64,000 nt of DNA from Tistlia consotensis USBA 355. GTDB taxonomy: Bacteria > Pseudomonadota > Alphaproteobacteria > Kiloniellales > DSM-21159. The position numbers and the translations under genes are program-made. Below, in pieces: positions 43,773-51,825 of this stretch (its first letter is position 1; each line of letters starts with the position of its first letter). The notes beneath the pieces are model-generated. The model had not been told where the DNA came from. It saw only the letters and a program-made list of their open reading frames with translations, and did not search any database. The stretch is from positions 1 through 64,000 of the forward strand of contig NZ_FWZX01000008.1 in assembly GCF_900177295.1 (NCBI RefSeq), in the 5' to 3' direction.

Positions 43773-44378
43773 TTGGCGGAGGACGCCATCGCAGTCGATC
43801 TGACTGAGGAAGATGCCCTGCGCGTCCAGTGGTACGCGCTGCTGGCGAAGCTGTTGGGAGCCCCGGCCGACCGCGAGACGCTGTCGGCGCTCGGCGGGCT
43901 GAAGGGCACGGAGGGCGAGCTCGGCCAGGCGGTCAGCGCCCTGGCGGCGGCGGCCCGGGCCAGCGACCCCAAGACCGTCGAGCAGGAGTACTTCGAGCTC
44001 TTCGTCGGCGTCGGCCACGGCGAGCTCGTGCCCTTCGCCTCCTACTACCTGACCGGCTTTCTGCACGAGAAGCCGCTCGCCCGGCTGCGCGGCGACATGC
44101 GGCTTCTCGGCATCGCGCGCGAGGAATCGGTCAAGGAGCCCGAGGACCACATCGCCGCGCTCTGCGAGATGATGGCCGGCCTGATCTCGGGCAGCTTCGG
44201 GCGGCCGGCCGACTTGGCCGAGCAGCGCCGCTTCTTCGACACCCACGTCGGCTGCTGGGCGCCGCGGTTCTTCGAGGACCTGCAGGCGGCTCGGGCGGCC
44301 CGCTTCTACATGCCTGTCGGCACGATCGGACGGCTGTTCCTGGCGATCGAGTCGCAGGCCTTCGAGATGGCAGCCTAG
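43773..44378 (+). CDS. TorD/DmsD-like Tat chaperone for formate dehydrogenase
   Basis: The protein has 201 residues, read from TTG 43773. It is all helical; EQEYFELFVGVGHGELVPFASYYLTGFLHEKPLARLR (residues 69-105) is the TorD-type motif, E..Y..LFvG...ellPy.S.Y. These proteins bind the Tat signal of a molybdoenzyme and hold it until the cofactor is in. The partner is almost certainly the alpha subunit at 44747. Confidence 0.87.
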   Translation: MAEDAIAVDLTEEDALRVQWYALLAKLLGAPADRETLSALGGLKGTEGELGQAVSALAAAARASDPKTVEQEYFELFVGVGHGELVPFASYYLTGFLHEKPLARLRGDMRLLGIAREESVKEPEDHIAALCEMMAGLISGSFGRPADLAEQRRFFDTHVGCWAPRFFEDLQAARAARFYMPVGTIGRLFLAIESQAFEMAA

Positions 44379-44482
44379 GCCTCGACAAGAAGAAACGAAG
44401 GGCCCGATCTGGGGGTGGGGGCCCGCTAGGCGAACCGACCTCCCCCGCTTGTGATCGCAACCCTGCGATGAAAGGGAGAACG

Positions 44483-44683
44483 ATGAAACAGGTGGACGTG
44501 AAGTCGCCGTCGCGACGGGACTTCTTCCGCAAGGCCGGGATCGGGGCGGGGGCGCTGGGCGCCACGGCCGTGACGCTGGCGGCGGGTCGGGGCGAGGCGG
44601 CTGAACCCGTCAAGTCGCCGAACGCCGCGGGCTACCGCGAGACCGACCACGTGAAGAAGTACTACGAGCTGGCGAAGTTCTAG
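44483..44683 (+). CDS. Small Tat-signal protein of formate dehydrogenase operon
   Basis: The protein has 66 residues, from ATG 44483 with AAGGGAGA upstream (an ATG 15 bases earlier contains that site). The twin-arginine motif SRRDFFRK is at residues 10-17, followed by a hydrophobic AGALGATAVTLAA stretch and a short tail ending ETDHVKKYYELAKF. It matches the formate dehydrogenase region Tat target family. The role is unknown; it might be a small periplasmic subunit. Confidence 0.82.
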   Translation: MKQVDVKSPSRRDFFRKAGIGAGALGATAVTLAAGRGEAAEPVKSPNAAGYRETDHVKKYYELAKF

Positions 44684-44746
44684 GCCGCTCCGGGCCAGCG
44701 TGCCCGGTCCGGTCTCTGGGAACGACCCAAGCAACAGGAGAGGTCA

Positions 44747-47620
44747 ATGCTGACGCGAAAGACGAATGGGGTTGCAACTGGCCCCCGTTTGTCGAAGGCG
44801 TTCGCCGGCACGTCCGGCAGCGCCATCGATCGTCGTACCTTCCTGAAGCGTTCCGGTCTGACGGCGGGCGGCCTTGCGGTCGCCTCGACCCTCTCGTTCG
44901 GACGTGTCAAGAAGGCCGAGGCCGCCGCCGCGGGCGGCGCCGCCAAGGTGGACATCAAGAAGTCCGTCTGCACCCACTGCTCGGTGGGCTGCACGGTCAT
45001 CGCCGAGGTGCAGGACGGCGTCTGGATCGGGCAGGAGCCCGGCTGGGACAGCCCCTTCAACCTGGGCGCGCACTGCGCCAAGGGCGCTTCGGTGCGCGAG
45101 CACGCCCACGGCGAGCGGCGCCTGAAGAACCCGACCAAGCTGGTCGACGGCAAGTGGACCAAGATCTCCTGGGATCAGGCGATCACCGAGATCGGCGACA
45201 AGATCCTGGACATCTGGAAGACCAGCGGGCCGGACTCGGTCTACTGGCTCGGCTCCGCGAAGCACAGCAACGAGCAGGCCTACCTGTTCCGCAAGTTCGC
45301 CGCCTTCGCGGGCACCAACAACGTCGATCACCAGGCGCGCATCTGCCACTCGACGACGGTCGCCGGCGTAGCCAACACCTGGGGCTACGGCGCGATGACC
45401 AACAGCTACAACGACATCCACAACTCCCGCGCCATCTTCCTGATCGGCGGCAATCCCGCCGAGGCGCATCCAGTGTCGCTGCAGCATCTGCTCAAGGCCA
45501 AGGAGCAGAACAACGCGCCGATGATCGTCTGCGATCCGCGCTTCACCCGCACCGCGGCCCATGCCGACGAGTACGTGCGCTTCCGTCCGGGCACCGACGT
45601 CGCCCTGGTCTGGGGCATCCTCTGGCACGTCTTCGAGAACGGCTGGGAGGACAAGGAGTTCATCCGCCAGCGCGTCTGGGGCATGGACAAGGTCCGCGAG
45701 GAGGTCGCGCGCTGGACCCCCGAGGAGGTCGAGCGCGTCACCGGCGTGCCCGGCTCCCAGATGAAGCGGGTCGCCAGGACGCTGGCCAACAACCGCCCCT
45801 TCACGATCATCTGGTGCATGGGCGGCACCCAGCACACCAACGGCAACAACAACACCCGCGCCTACTGCATCCTGGGCCTCGCGCTCGGCATCGTCGGCAC
45901 CCAGGGCGGCGGCACCAACATCTTCCGCGGCCACGACAACGTGCAGGGGGCGACCGACCTCGGCGTGCTCTGCCACACCCTGCCGGGCTACTACGGCATC
46001 GCGACGGGCTCGTGGAAGCACTGGTCGCGGGTCTGGGAGGTCGACTACGAGTGGGTCAAGGGCCGCTTCGCCAGCCAGAAGCTGATGGAGGCCGCCGGCG
46101 TCCCGGTGTCGCGCTGGTTCGACCTGGCCCTCGAGGCCAAGGACAACATCGACCAGCCCGACAACCTGAGGGCCATGGTCTTCTGGGGCCACGCGCCGAA
46201 CTCGCAGACGCGCCTGCCCGACATGCAGAAGGCCATGGGCAAGCTCGACATGCTGGTCGTCATCGATCCCTACCCGACGATGACGGCGGTCATGCACGAC
46301 CGCAAGGACGGGGTCTACCTGCTGCCGGCCTCGACGCAGTTCGAGACCTCCGGCTCGGTGACGGCCTCGAACCGCTCGATCCAGTGGCGCGAGAAGGTGG
46401 TCGAGCCGCTGTTCGAATCGAAGCCCGACCACGAGATCATGTATCTCCTGGCCAAGAAGCTCGGCTTCGCCGACCAGCTGTTCAAGAACATCAAGGTCGA
46501 GGGCACGGAGCCCTCGGTCGAGGACACGCTGCGCGAGATCAACCGCGGCATGTGGACGATCGGCTACACCGGCCAGTCGCCGGAGCGCCTGAAGGCCCAC
46601 ATGGCCAACCAGCACACCTTCGACCGCACCACGCTGCAGGCGGTCGGCGGCCCGTGCGACGGCGACTACTACGGCCTGCCGTGGCCGGCCTGGGGCACGC
46701 CGGAGATGAAGCATCCGGGCACGCCGGTGCTCTACGACACCTCCAAGCCGGTCGCCGAGGGCGGCCTCTGCTTCCGCGCCCGCTTCGGCGTGGAGCGGGA
46801 CGGGCAGAACCTGCTCGCCGAGGGCAGCTACCCCTCGGGCTCGGAGATCGAGGACGGCTATCCCGAGTTCACCATGGCGATGCTGCAGAAGCTCGGCTGG
46901 GACAAGGACCTGACCGACACCGAGAAGGCGGCGATCGAGAAGGTGGCCGGCGAGAAGACCAACTGGAAGACCGACCTGTCGGGCGGCATCCAGCGGGTCG
47001 CGATCAAGCACGGCTGCGCGCCCTTCGGCAACGCCAAGGCCCGTTGCGTGGTGTGGAACTTCCCGGATCCGGTGCCGACGCATCGCGAGCCGCTCTACAC
47101 CTCGCGGCGTGACCTGGTCGCCGACTACCCGACCTACGAGGACCGCCGGATGTACCGTCTGCCGATCCTCTACAAGTCGATCCAGGACAAGGATTACACC
47201 AAGGACTATCCGATGATCCTGACCTCGGGCCGACTGGTCGAGTACGAGGGCGGCGGCGACGAGACCCGGTCCAACCCCTGGCTGGCCGAGCTTCAGCAGG
47301 ACATGTTCGTCGAGATCAATCCCTTCGACGCGAACAGCAACGGGGTCAAGGACGGCCAGATGGTCTGGCTCTACGGTCCCGACGGCGCCAAGCTGAAGGT
47401 CAAGGCCCTGGTCACCGAGCGGGTCGGGCGGGGCGTCGCCTTCATGCCCTTCCATTTCGGCGGCCACTGGATGGGCGAGGACCTGCGGAAGAACTATCCC
47501 GCGGGCGCCGACCCCTACGTGCTCGGCGAAGCCAGCAACACGGCGCAGACCTACGGGTACGACTCGGTCACCAACATGCAGGAGACCAAGGCGACCCTGT
47601 GCCGGATCGAGCCGGCGTAA
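44747..47620 (+). CDS. fdhA: Formate dehydrogenase catalytic alpha subunit
   Basis: The protein has 957 residues and is a bis-MGD molybdopterin enzyme. The Tat signal is DRRTFLKR (residues 28-35). The proximal [4Fe-4S] ligands begin CTHCSVGC (about 75-82) with the fourth Cys in GAHCAKG. The metal ligand is Cys200 in ARICHSTTV, so the enzyme is Cys- rather than selenocysteine-type. Later blocks FLIGGNPAEAHP and GHDNVQGATDLGV are formate-dehydrogenase-like. It oxidises formate to CO2 in the periplasm and passes electrons to the beta subunit. Nearby TupABC makes tungsten a possible metal; the sequence alone does not show which. Confidence 0.93.
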   Translation: MLTRKTNGVATGPRLSKAFAGTSGSAIDRRTFLKRSGLTAGGLAVASTLSFGRVKKAEAAAAGGAAKVDIKKSVCTHCSVGCTVIAEVQDGVWIGQEPGWDSPFNLGAHCAKGASVREHAHGERRLKNPTKLVDGKWTKISWDQAITEIGDKILDIWKTSGPDSVYWLGSAKHSNEQAYLFRKFAAFAGTNNVDHQARICHSTTVAGVANTWGYGAMTNSYNDIHNSRAIFLIGGNPAEAHPVSLQHLLKAKEQNNAPMIVCDPRFTRTAAHADEYVRFRPGTDVALVWGILWHVFENGWEDKEFIRQRVWGMDKVREEVARWTPEEVERVTGVPGSQMKRVARTLANNRPFTIIWCMGGTQHTNGNNNTRAYCILGLALGIVGTQGGGTNIFRGHDNVQGATDLGVLCHTLPGYYGIATGSWKHWSRVWEVDYEWVKGRFASQKLMEAAGVPVSRWFDLALEAKDNIDQPDNLRAMVFWGHAPNSQTRLPDMQKAMGKLDMLVVIDPYPTMTAVMHDRKDGVYLLPASTQFETSGSVTASNRSIQWREKVVEPLFESKPDHEIMYLLAKKLGFADQLFKNIKVEGTEPSVEDTLREINRGMWTIGYTGQSPERLKAHMANQHTFDRTTLQAVGGPCDGDYYGLPWPAWGTPEMKHPGTPVLYDTSKPVAEGGLCFRARFGVERDGQNLLAEGSYPSGSEIEDGYPEFTMAMLQKLGWDKDLTDTEKAAIEKVAGEKTNWKTDLSGGIQRVAIKHGCAPFGNAKARCVVWNFPDPVPTHREPLYTSRRDLVADYPTYEDRRMYRLPILYKSIQDKDYTKDYPMILTSGRLVEYEGGGDETRSNPWLAELQQDMFVEINPFDANSNGVKDGQMVWLYGPDGAKLKVKALVTERVGRGVAFMPFHFGGHWMGEDLRKNYPAGADPYVLGEASNTAQTYGYDSVTNMQETKATLCRIEPA

Positions 47621-47638
47621 CCAGGAGGAGAGCCAGTC

Positions 47639-48235
47639 ATGGCACGAATGAAGTTCCTCTGTGACGCCGAGCGCTGCATCGAGTGCAACGCCTGCGTCAC
47701 GGCGTGCAAGAACGAGAACGAGATCCCCTGGGGCGTCAACCGTCGCCGGGTGGTCACCATCAACGACGGCAAGCCGGGCGAGCGCTCGATCTCGGTGGCC
47801 TGCATGCACTGCTCCGATGCGCCCTGCATGGCGGTCTGCCCGGTCGACTGCTTCTACCAGACCGAGGAGGGCGTGGTCCTGCACTCCAAGGACCTCTGCA
47901 TCGGCTGCGGCTACTGCTTCTACGCCTGCCCCTTCGGGGCGCCGCAGTACCCGCAGGCCGGCAACTTCGGCAGTCGCGGCAAGATGGACAAGTGCACCTT
48001 CTGCGGCGGCGGTCCGGAGAAGGACAACTCGGCGATCGAGTTCCAGAAGTACGGCCGCAACCGCCTGGCCGAGGGCAAGCTGCCGCTCTGTGCGGAGATG
48101 TGCTCGACCAAGGCGCTGCTGGCCGGTGACGGCGACATGGTGTCGGCGATCTACCGCGAGCGCGTCGTCGCCCGCGGCTTCGGCTCCGGCGCCTGGGGCT
48201 GGGGGACCGCCTACCAGCAGAAGGGCGGCTCGTAA
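47639..48235 (+). CDS. fdhB: Formate dehydrogenase iron-sulfur beta subunit
   Basis: The protein has 198 residues. Four [4Fe-4S] clusters are countable: CIECNACVTACK, CMHCSDAPCMAVCP, CIGCGYCFYACPFG and CTFC...CAEMC. It is shorter than E. coli FdnH (about 290), lacking the C-terminal membrane helix. It conducts electrons from alpha to gamma. RBS AGGAGAG lies before the ATG; it follows fdhA after 18 bases. Confidence 0.92.
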   Translation: MARMKFLCDAERCIECNACVTACKNENEIPWGVNRRRVVTINDGKPGERSISVACMHCSDAPCMAVCPVDCFYQTEEGVVLHSKDLCIGCGYCFYACPFGAPQYPQAGNFGSRGKMDKCTFCGGGPEKDNSAIEFQKYGRNRLAEGKLPLCAEMCSTKALLAGDGDMVSAIYRERVVARGFGSGAWGWGTAYQQKGGS

Positions 48236-48390
48236 GCCAGTGCCTGTCGTCGGCCGGACTGTCCTGCCGGGCAGCCTCCGGCCCGTGATCGAGGGGGGCG
48301 GCGGGATCACCGCCGCCCTCCGCGTCGCTGGAGGGCAGGGACGTCCTCCGGAGCGGGACAGTTCGGATGCGATAGGGGAAGGAGGAGCGA

Positions 48391-48594
48391 ATGATCGGCC
48401 GCCTGATTGCCCTGGTCGTCTGTGCCGTTGCCGTGGTCGGCCTGTACTTCGTCGTGCAGACCCGGCCACCGAGCAAGGTCGACGACGTGATGATCTACAA
48501 GCCCGGGACCTACCAGGGCGCTCCCGACGAGCCGCTGGACAAGCAGCAGGAAGAGGCGCTGCGCCAGCGCGTCGGCAACCAGAACGCGCTCTGA
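48391..48594 (+). CDS. Tiny membrane-anchored protein of fdh operon
   Basis: The protein has 67 residues. One N-terminal helix (LIALVVCAVAVVGLYFVVQ) is followed by a periplasmic-type tail with MIYKPGTYQGAPDEPLDKQQEEALRQRV. GGAAGGAG lies 6 bases before the ATG. It sits between beta and gamma genes, so it is probably a membrane accessory of the complex. The family is not recognised. Confidence 0.6.
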   Translation: MIGRLIALVVCAVAVVGLYFVVQTRPPSKVDDVMIYKPGTYQGAPDEPLDKQQEEALRQRVGNQNAL

Positions 48595-48672
48595 GCTTTT
48601 GCCCGCGACGGGCGGCTCGGGGCACAATGGACCGCTAGAGGGTCCCGCGAGCTTCGGCTGGGAGGACGTGAG

Positions 48673-49815
48673 ATGACTGCACGCTTGACGGAGATGGGGC
48701 GAAACCTGCTCGGCGGCCTGGCGGTCGCCCTGCTGCTCTGTTGCCTGGCCGGTGCCGCGGCGCCCGCCGCGCAGGCCCAGCAGGCCCAAGGGCAGACCCA
48801 GGGGCAGGACGTCTCGGACCAGGCGCTGACCGGCGGCCAGGTGCCGGGCGGCGCGCTCGGCAGCTCAAGCCGCGCGGAGTTCTGGCGCGAGGTCCGGCGC
48901 GGCATCCAGGGCGACGTCTCGATCCCCAACAAGCAGGCCGGCGTGCTGGTCGAGTCCGGCGGCGAGTCCTGGCGCGAGTTCCGCAACGGGCCGCTGAAGA
49001 CCTACGGCGCCTGGGTCGTGCTCGGCATGGTCGCGCTGCTGGCGCTGTTCTTCGTGCTGCGCGGCCGGATCCGCATCGAGGCCGGCCCGTCCGGCCGGAC
49101 CATCCAGCGCTTCGACGACGTCGACCGCTTCGCCCACTGGCTGACCGCGGTCTCCTTCGTCATGCTGGCGCTGACCGGCATGTGGCTGCTCTGGGGCCGC
49201 AACGTGCTGATCCCGGTGATCGGCCCGGAGGCCTACGCGCTGATCGCCCACTGGGGCAAGTACGCGCACAACTTCCTGGCCTTCTCCTTCATCGTCGGCT
49301 TCGTGCTGATGTTCGCCCTCTGGGTCGGTGACAACATCCCGAACCGCCATGACGTGATGTGGCTGCTCAAGGCCGGCGGCCTGTTCAGCAAGCACGTCCA
49401 TCCCCATTCGCGGAAGTTCAACGCCGGCCAGAAGATCATCTTCTGGGCGGTCATGGTCGGCGGCATCTCGCTCGCCCTGTCGGGGATCGGCCTGCTGTTC
49501 CCCTTCGAGACCGCGATGTGGGGCAAGACCTTCCACGTGCTGAGCGGCCTCGGGGTCCCGGGCCTGCCGGCCGACGTCACCCCGCGCCTGGAGATGCAGC
49601 TCAACACCGTCTGGCACGCCGCCGTCGGGCTGGTAATGATCGCGATCATCCTGGCCCACATCTACATCGGCTCGGTCGGCATGGAGGGAGCCTTCGCCGC
49701 CATGGGCAGCGGCCGCGTCGACGAGAACTGGGCGCGCGAGCATCACGACCTCTGGGTCGCCGAGGTCGAGCAGAAGTCGGTCGAGCAAGCCGGGCGACCG
49801 CTGCCGGCGGAATAG
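48673..49815 (+). CDS. fdhC: Formate dehydrogenase cytochrome b gamma subunit
   Basis: The protein has 380 residues, longer than the ~220 of FdnI because of a signal peptide (GLAVALLLCCLAGAAAPAAQA) and a periplasmic segment to residue about 110. Then come five membrane helices; haem b ligands are likely His in FAHWLTAVSFVMLALTG, HNFLAFSF, and HAAVGLVMIAIILAHIYIG. It takes electrons from beta to quinone or another carrier. The Gln-rich segment after the signal is unusual. Confidence 0.9.
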   Translation: MTARLTEMGRNLLGGLAVALLLCCLAGAAAPAAQAQQAQGQTQGQDVSDQALTGGQVPGGALGSSSRAEFWREVRRGIQGDVSIPNKQAGVLVESGGESWREFRNGPLKTYGAWVVLGMVALLALFFVLRGRIRIEAGPSGRTIQRFDDVDRFAHWLTAVSFVMLALTGMWLLWGRNVLIPVIGPEAYALIAHWGKYAHNFLAFSFIVGFVLMFALWVGDNIPNRHDVMWLLKAGGLFSKHVHPHSRKFNAGQKIIFWAVMVGGISLALSGIGLLFPFETAMWGKTFHVLSGLGVPGLPADVTPRLEMQLNTVWHAAVGLVMIAIILAHIYIGSVGMEGAFAAMGSGRVDENWAREHHDLWVAEVEQKSVEQAGRPLPAE

Positions 49816-49829
49816 AAGGAATGGCCACC

Positions 49830-50228
49830 ATGACGCGGCTTCGAGCGTTCGGTCTGGCCGGACTGATGGTCGCGTTGCTGGCGGGGGCCGCGACCCCGGC
49901 CGCCGCGATCGACGAGAAGGCGGCCGCCAGGCTGGTCGCCGAGCAGTTCGGCGTGCAGGTCCTGAAGGTGCGCCCGGGCACCGTCGACGGCCGGGCGGTC
50001 TGGCTGGTCACCGGCATGAACCCGGGCGGCAACTCGAACAGCGCCTTCGTCGTCTCGACCGTCGCGGTCGACGTCGAGAGCGGCCGGCCGCTGCGCTCGT
50101 TCCAGCCGGTCGAGACCGGCTCGCTGCCGCTGGCCGGGGCGCCGGCCGCCGAGAACAAGGTCGTCACCGGCACGCCGCCGGGCCCGGGAAGCCGGGAGGC
50201 GGGCGACGGCGCGGCCGCACCGCGCTGA
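49830..50228 (+). CDS. Small exported protein of fdh operon
   Basis: The protein has 132 residues from ATG 49830, which has GAAGGA 9 bases upstream (an in-frame ATG at 49821 adds three residues). The signal peptide ends AGAATPAAA near residue 27. The mature part, AARLVAEQFGVQVLKVRPGTVDGRAVWLVTGMNPGG, has a PepSY-like alpha-beta pattern; the tail is Pro/Ala-rich. No enzyme motif is visible. It may be an inhibitor or assembly protein. Confidence 0.6.
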   Translation: MTRLRAFGLAGLMVALLAGAATPAAAIDEKAAARLVAEQFGVQVLKVRPGTVDGRAVWLVTGMNPGGNSNSAFVVSTVAVDVESGRPLRSFQPVETGSLPLAGAPAAENKVVTGTPPGPGSREAGDGAAAPR

Positions 50229-50259
50229 GGCGGACTCCCGCAGGCACTGGGAAGACAGG

Positions 50260-51603
50260 ATGCTCGGTGGCCACCTTCTCCCGCTCCGGAGCGTCGCCTC
50301 GGTCCTGCTGGCGGCGGGCATCGGCGCGGCGGCGCTGCCGGGCGAGGCGCGCGCCGAGCTGGTCGGACACGGCGGCTTCGTCAAGGCGGTCGCCTTCTCG
50401 CCCTCGGGCGAGCAGGCGCTGACCGGCTCGTTCGACTACACGCTCCGGCTCTGGGACCTCGCGAGCCAGCAGACCCTGGCGGTGCTCAACGACCACGAGG
50501 CCGCGGTCAATGCCGTCGCCTTCCTGCCCGGCGGCCGGCGGGCCGTCTCGGCCAGCGACGACGGGACCCTCAGGCTCTGGGACCTCGAGGCCCGCAAGGT
50601 GCTGGCCGTGCTGTCGGGTCACAAGGGCAAGGTCCAGGGCCTCGCGGTCTCGCCCGACGGCCGGCTGGCGGCCAGCGCCGGCTGGGACCGGACGGTGCGG
50701 CTCTGGGACCTGGAGAGCGGCAGCCTGCTGCGCACCCTCGAGGGCCACCAGAGCAACGTCAACGCCGTCGCCTTCTCGCCCGACGGCCGGCTTCTGGCCA
50801 GCGGCTCCTACGACCTGACGATCCGGCTCTGGCGGGTCGCCGACGGCACGCAGGTCGGCCAGCTCGAGGGCCACGAGGTCGGCGTCACCGGCGTCGCCTT
50901 CCTGCCCGACGGCCGGCGCCTGGTCTCGGTCTCGGCCGACAAGACGGTGCGGCTCTGGGACTCGGCAACCGGCGAGGAGCTGGCCGAGCTCGGCCGCCAC
51001 GACGCGCCGATCTTCGCCGTCGCGGTCTCGCCGGACGGCCGCTGGGTCGCCTCGGCCGGCGCCGACCGGGTGATCAGGCTCTGGCCGCTGGTCGGGGACG
51101 CGCGGCCGAAGGAGCTGAAGGGGCATCTGGCGGCGGTCTGGTCGCTCGCCTTCTCGCCCGACGGCAGGCGGCTGCTGTCCGGCGGCGCCGACGAGGTGGC
51201 GCGGCTCTGGGACGTCGAGAGCGGCCGGGAGCTGGGCGTCAAGGTGGCGGCCGGCGAGCACCCGGTCATCGATCCGCTGCAGGCCGACGAGAGCCGCGGC
51301 GCCGAGCTGTTCCGCAAGTGCAGCGTCTGCCATTCGATCGACCCGGACAGCCGCAACCGCGCCGGGCCGACGCTCTACGGCCTGTTCGGTCGGCCGGCCG
51401 GCTCGGTCGGCGACTACAAGTACTCGGAGGCCCTGCGGGACACGAACGTGGTCTGGAACGACCAGACCATCTCCAGGCTGTTCGAGCTCGGGCCCGACGT
51501 CTTCGTGCCGGGCACCAAGATGCCGATGCAGCGCATCCCGAACGCCGGCGACCGCGCGGCGCTGATGAGCTACTTGAAGCGGATCACGAAACCGTCCAAG
51601 TGA
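50260..51603 (+). CDS. Periplasmic seven-bladed WD40 propeller fused to cytochrome c
   Basis: The protein has 447 residues. The signal peptide ends near ARA at residue 32. Seven WD40 repeats follow, each with GH...V..(A/L)(A/F)SPDG...S(A/G)..D...RLW, at about 42-residue intervals to residue 335, enough for one closed propeller. A class I cytochrome c domain follows, with haem site CSVCH (Cys354) and the likely axial Met in TKMPMQR (near 422). It ends the fdh operon with a tiny membrane protein. The propeller may dock the cytochrome onto formate dehydrogenase; this is inference. Confidence 0.9.
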   Translation: MLGGHLLPLRSVASVLLAAGIGAAALPGEARAELVGHGGFVKAVAFSPSGEQALTGSFDYTLRLWDLASQQTLAVLNDHEAAVNAVAFLPGGRRAVSASDDGTLRLWDLEARKVLAVLSGHKGKVQGLAVSPDGRLAASAGWDRTVRLWDLESGSLLRTLEGHQSNVNAVAFSPDGRLLASGSYDLTIRLWRVADGTQVGQLEGHEVGVTGVAFLPDGRRLVSVSADKTVRLWDSATGEELAELGRHDAPIFAVAVSPDGRWVASAGADRVIRLWPLVGDARPKELKGHLAAVWSLAFSPDGRRLLSGGADEVARLWDVESGRELGVKVAAGEHPVIDPLQADESRGAELFRKCSVCHSIDPDSRNRAGPTLYGLFGRPAGSVGDYKYSEALRDTNVVWNDQTISRLFELGPDVFVPGTKMPMQRIPNAGDRAALMSYLKRITKPSK

Positions 51604-51666
51604 TTGGGCAACGAACGGCCGGGCCGCTGCGCCGACGGCCGAGAAGCCGAGGAGAGGGGGAGCAGG

Positions 51667-51795
51667 ATGAGGGCATTTCTCGCAGGCGTCTGTGCCGCCG
51701 TGCTGATCGCGGTCGGTTCCTATTTCGTCCTGGAGTCGCTGGGCATGAGCTCCCAGGCGGTCTATTCCAGTCCGAACGTCCGCCTCGGCGACTGA
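51667..51795 (+). CDS. Tiny membrane protein at end of fdh operon
   Basis: The protein has 42 residues, too small for many gene callers. One helix (AFLAGVCAAVLIAVGSYFVL) is followed by a short tail ending SSPNVRLGD. GGGGGAGCAGG lies upstream of ATG 51667. Similar short proteins with an S-x-V-R-L tail occur near such operons in alphaproteobacteria, from memory. Function unknown. Confidence 0.55.
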   Translation: MRAFLAGVCAAVLIAVGSYFVLESLGMSSQAVYSSPNVRLGD

Positions 51796-51825
51796 CGGCG
51801 GCCGAACGGACCGGGTGCCGCGCCT

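Noticed and set aside
45330-45360. Selenocysteine (in-frame TGA) in the formate dehydrogenase active site
   Set aside because: The active-site codon is TGC at 45344-45346 (Cys200); the frame contains no internal TGA and no SECIS-type need.
44744-48625. Antisense frame of about 1290 codons across formate dehydrogenase genes
   Set aside because: Opposite strand of fdhA and fdhB, which have full cofactor motifs; no independent evidence.
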